This document shows, piece after piece, positions 5,822 to 7,676 of a stretch of 7,676 nt of DNA (position 1 is its first letter; every line of letters begins with the position of its first letter). The notes beneath the pieces were generated by a model. The model had not been told where the DNA came from and ran no database searches. It saw only the letters and a program-made list of their open reading frames with translations. The position numbers were made by a program, and so were the translations under genes. Location: positions 1 through 7,676 of the forward strand of contig JAEWIJ010000060.1 in the NCBI GenBank assembly GCA_023387235.1, read 5' to 3'. This stretch comes from Pseudomonadota bacterium. Its GTDB lineage: Bacteria > Pseudomonadota > Alphaproteobacteria > Rhizobiales > Hyphomicrobiaceae.

Positions 5822-6865
5822 TCAGCGCGCGCGGCGCACCACGAGCATCAGCGCGGAGAGTAGGAATACGGCGCTGACGGCCCAGGCCATGCTATCTGAT
5901 GCTAGCGCTCCCCAGTTGTAGGCGTGAAGGACCACGAGGACGCAAAGCAGCGCGGCGGTGGTCACGCGCAGAAGTCGGGAGACGCTTTCGCTGGACCGCA
6001 ATTGAAGCGTCAGCACAAGCGCCGCCACCACCACTACAAGATAGGTCGGCAGGATAGCCCGCTCGACGAAGAGCAGCGCGACCAACGCGGCCGCCGCGAG
6101 CGCCAGCGGCTGCCCCCAGGCCACAGCGGCCCAGATCCGCTCCCATCGCTCTGCGGGCTGTCCCTTGTCGCGGCGGCGGGCAAGCCAGATCGTGACGCCA
6201 CTATGCGTGACGATCGTAAGCGCCAGCCCGAGCAGGCCGTAGAGGATTTTGACGGGCAACCCGCCGAACCAGCCGAAGTGCAAGGGCTGAATGGCGCCGA
6301 GAACTTGCTGCCCGAAGCTTCCTGTCTCAAGGCCGCCATCGCCGAGGGGTGTGCCGTCGCCCTTGAAATAGTACGCGTTGGATAGCGCCAGATGTCCGGG
6401 CGTGCGCATGCCGAGACTGACCACCTGGCCTATCTTTGCCGCGTGCTGAACGAAGATCGTGACGACTTCAGCATCGGGCTTTGTGCTTTGCACGTGGCGG
6501 ATCATTGCAGCGATATCGGGCAGCGGCGCCGCCGTTTCTTCCTCGCTGGCGCGCGGCCCCAGCAACATGGAAAAGGCCTTGCCGGAATCGCCATCGTAAG
6601 CCGCGAGCGCGAGAACGCCGACGATCAGCGTCGACAAGCCGAGCAGAGCGCCGGTCAACGAGACGGCGATGTGAAACGGCAGCCCCCAAACGCCGAGGCG
6701 ATTGTGCAGGTCGGCTTCCTGCAGGCGTTTGGAGCCGCCCCAGCGAAGCGCGAAGGCATCCTTGAAAATGCGCGGATGCGCGAGGAGGCCCGAGACGAGC
6801 GACGAGAGCAGCGTGACGCCCGTAAGGCCGACGAGAAACAAGCCCCAAGTGCTTGGCAGATGCAG
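5822..6865 (-). CDS. PepSY-associated membrane protein, C-terminal part of a broken gene
   Basis: This is the last 347 residues of a PepSY-associated inner-membrane protein (PiuB-like), a family found with siderophore receptors and thought to reduce or process iron complexes. The homologous sequence begins at LHLPSTWGLFLVG (6865) with no start codon of its own; a TTG at 6841 is the first possible start. Membrane segments include FLVGLTGVTLLSSLVSGLL, a helix after FHIAVSLTG, one around VKILYGLLGLALTIVTH, and about four more near the C-terminus. Family signatures LAHPRIFKDAF and EADLHNRLGVWGLPFH supply histidines that could bind haem or metal. The N-terminal part lies at 7032-7294, and the piece between them is inverted. 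The protein cannot be made whole from this arrangement. Confidence 0.88.
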   Translation of the reverse strand: MHLPSTWGLFLVGLTGVTLLSSLVSGLLAHPRIFKDAFALRWGGSKRLQEADLHNRLGVWGLPFHIAVSLTGALLGLSTLIVGVLALAAYDGDSGKAFSMLLGPRASEEETAAPLPDIAAMIRHVQSTKPDAEVVTIFVQHAAKIGQVVSLGMRTPGHLALSNAYYFKGDGTPLGDGGLETGSFGQQVLGAIQPLHFGWFGGLPVKILYGLLGLALTIVTHSGVTIWLARRRDKGQPAERWERIWAAVAWGQPLALAAAALVALLFVERAILPTYLVVVVAALVLTLQLRSSESVSRLLRVTTAALLCVLVVLHAYNWGALASDSMAWAVSAVFLLSALMLVVRRAR

Positions 6866-7031
6866 CCGACAAATCCGACCACGACATCTTCATTCTCGCG
6901 CCGGGAAGCATGACGCCGCGTCTCGTCGTGAACTATCACGATCATGAGGCGCACGTCGAAGGGCATTGGATTGCGGACGGCGAAGGACGCCTCGTCACGC
7001 GCCTCCGTGCCCCATGGTCCGAGTTCCTGAC
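6866..7031 (+). other. Inverted internal segment of the PepSY gene
   Basis: On the plus strand this stretch encodes DKSDHDIFILAPGSMTPRLV... to ...RAPWSEFLT, which is the PepSY domain and the WxxFL motif that normally lie between the N- and C-terminal parts encoded on the minus strand on either side. Reversing 6867-7031 (165 bp, 55 codons) in place joins ...KQAIV-A-DKSDHD... and ...EFLT-LHLPSTWG... in one open frame of 490 codons, close to family length. The ends share only one complementary base pair. The restored junction EFLT-LHLP seems about five residues short of the usual spacing. Confidence 0.85.
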
Positions 7032-7294
7032 GCGACGATGGCTTGCTTGTAGCCGGCCTGAAGCGCCGCATTGGCGACATCCGCCGTCAGCGGCTTCGCG
7101 ACCATGGGGGCATTCGGCTGTTCCCATCGCTGAAACTCGTAGAGAAAGACGGTCAGCGTGCCCGTGAGGCAGACAACGTATATCAGCGCTGCAAAGGCGA
7201 GCCCGAGCGCGGAATGCCCTGCGAGCATCGCGCGCACAAAATCCGGTGGGAGGAAACTGCGTTTACGGCGGATTGTGTCTGCCCGCTCGTCCAT
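6995..7294 (-). CDS. PepSY-associated membrane protein, N-terminal fragment
   Basis: The first 88 residues belong to the PepSY-associated protein: MDERADTIRRKRSFLPPDFV, then a membrane helix (HSALGLAFAALIYVVCLTGTL and on, about residues 27-52), the family motif YEFQRWEQPNAP (52-63), and the start of the PepSY region to KQAIVA (88, at 7031). Beyond 7031 the frame reads 11 unrelated residues in the inverted segment and stops at 6995. The ATG overlaps the stop of the preceding small gene as TGATG, so translation is coupled. The rest of the protein lies at 6866-7031 (inverted) and 5822-6865. It is almost certainly non-functional as drawn; at most a one-helix peptide would be made. Confidence 0.85.
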   Translation of the reverse strand: MDERADTIRRKRSFLPPDFVRAMLAGHSALGLAFAALIYVVCLTGTLTVFLYEFQRWEQPNAPMVAKPLTADVANAALQAGYKQAIVASGTRTMGHGGA

Positions 7295-7401
7295 CAGGCA
7301 AAAACCTTGGGCAGGAAGGCAATGGCGTAGCTGACGATCGAAACGGTCACGAGAAAGATCGTCGCGCGCAGAAGCTTGGCGTCGCTCAGCGTCCAGGCCA
7401 T
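7294..7401 (-). CDS. Small single-helix membrane peptide of an iron-uptake locus
   Basis: A 35-residue protein, MAWTLSDAKLLRATIFLVTV... to ...FLPKVFA, with one hydrophobic helix at about residues 11-30. The start is supported by GGGGAG 5 nt before the ATG, and the stop overlaps the PepSY start (TGATG). I recall small one-helix genes of this kind between TonB-dependent receptors and PepSY proteins; the function is unknown, perhaps a subunit or assembly partner of the PepSY protein. The palindromic junction with the receptor fragment lies just upstream (7409-7424), so its native upstream region is probably missing. Confidence 0.7.
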   Translation of the reverse strand: MAWTLSDAKLLRATIFLVTVSIVSYAIAFLPKVFA

Positions 7402-7408
7402 TCCCGCT

Positions 7409-7424
7409 CCCCACCGCTGTGGGG
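7409..7424. repeat. Palindrome at the receptor junction
   Basis: CCCCAC and GTGGGG are perfect inverted arms around CGCT. It sits exactly where receptor coding on the plus strand meets the ribosome binding site of the small minus-strand gene. Short inverted repeats of this kind can seed inversions in cells and inverted chimeras during amplification. Confidence 0.7.
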
Positions 7425-7676
7425 CGTCTACACGGAAACCGAAGGGATGTTCAAAGGCTTCTCGATCGGTGGCGGCGTGCGCTACATCGGCGCGTCCAAG
7501 GACTACGGCGTGCTGCTCAATGGAACGCTGGGTGAAGTCACTACCCCCGGCTTCACGCTGTTCGATGCCATGGTTGCCTACGACTATGGCAACTGGCGCT
7601 GGCAGCTCGTCGGGCAGAACCTCGAGGACAAGTTCCATGTCGTGACGTGCACGACCCGCGGTGACTGCGGCATCGG
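7411..7676 (+). CDS. TonB-dependent siderophore receptor, C-terminal fragment (partial)
   Basis: An open frame running off the right edge encodes the late beta-barrel strands of an outer-membrane siderophore receptor of the FhuA/FpvA type: LWGVYTETEGMFKGFSIGGG, VRYIGASKDYG, then PGFTLFDAMVAYDYGNWRWQ, LVGQNLEDKFHVVTC and TTRGDCGIG. The paired cysteines near the end (TC...GDC) are usual for this group. Only about 88 residues are visible. The barrel's earlier strands and plug are absent to the left, where the minus-strand small gene begins at once, so the gene is broken at about 7409. In related loci the receptor precedes the PepSY gene on the same strand; here it points the other way. The final strand and terminal aromatic residue lie outside the window. 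Confidence 0.85.

Noticed and set aside
6866..7031. Phase-variable invertible switch in the PepSY gene
   Set aside because: No flanking inverted repeats beyond one base and no recombinase gene in view; a one-off inversion or chimera is simpler.

Overview
The window is GC-rich DNA, probably from a member of the Pseudomonadota; an alphaproteobacterium is my best guess, from the gene styles only. The organism decodes UGA as selenocysteine. The left edge carries a selenocysteine tRNA gene (selC, anticodon UCA). On the opposite strand, converging on it, lies an operon whose last gene is a true selenoprotein: a UGSC-family protein that ordinary gene calling cuts short at an internal UGA. That UGA (630-632) is followed by a SECIS-like hairpin (600-618) whose apex closely resembles that of E. 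coli fdhF.

Layout: 32-126 selC (+); 127-353 a gap with small repeats and no convincing gene; 354-382 a 12-bp hairpin between the converging units; then a minus-strand cluster read from right to left. Its order is a GcvA-like LysR regulator (4597-5535), a class III CoA-transferase (3284-4504), an alpha-methylacyl-CoA racemase-like protein with the racemase triad (2082-3248), a conserved 357-residue protein of unknown function ending in a CxxC motif (948-2021), and the UGSC selenoprotein (384-905). Tight spacing, overlapping starts and good ribosome binding sites suggest that the four genes after lysR are co-transcribed. A 21-bp inverted repeat between lysR and the CoA-transferase gene is a candidate operator. 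My inference is a LysR-controlled pathway handling an acyl-CoA, in which the UGSC protein and its CxxC partner carry out a redox or reductive step. The substrate cannot be read from the sequence.

The right end (5822-7676) is an iron-uptake type locus: a PepSY-associated membrane protein, a 35-residue membrane peptide and the C-terminal part of a TonB-dependent receptor. It is rearranged. The PepSY gene is broken by an in-place inversion of about 165 bp; flipping 6867-7031 back by hand restores one frame of 490 codons. The receptor fragment also lies in the opposite orientation to its usual partners and abuts them at a 6-bp palindrome. These could be real rearrangements, or chimeras from amplification or assembly.
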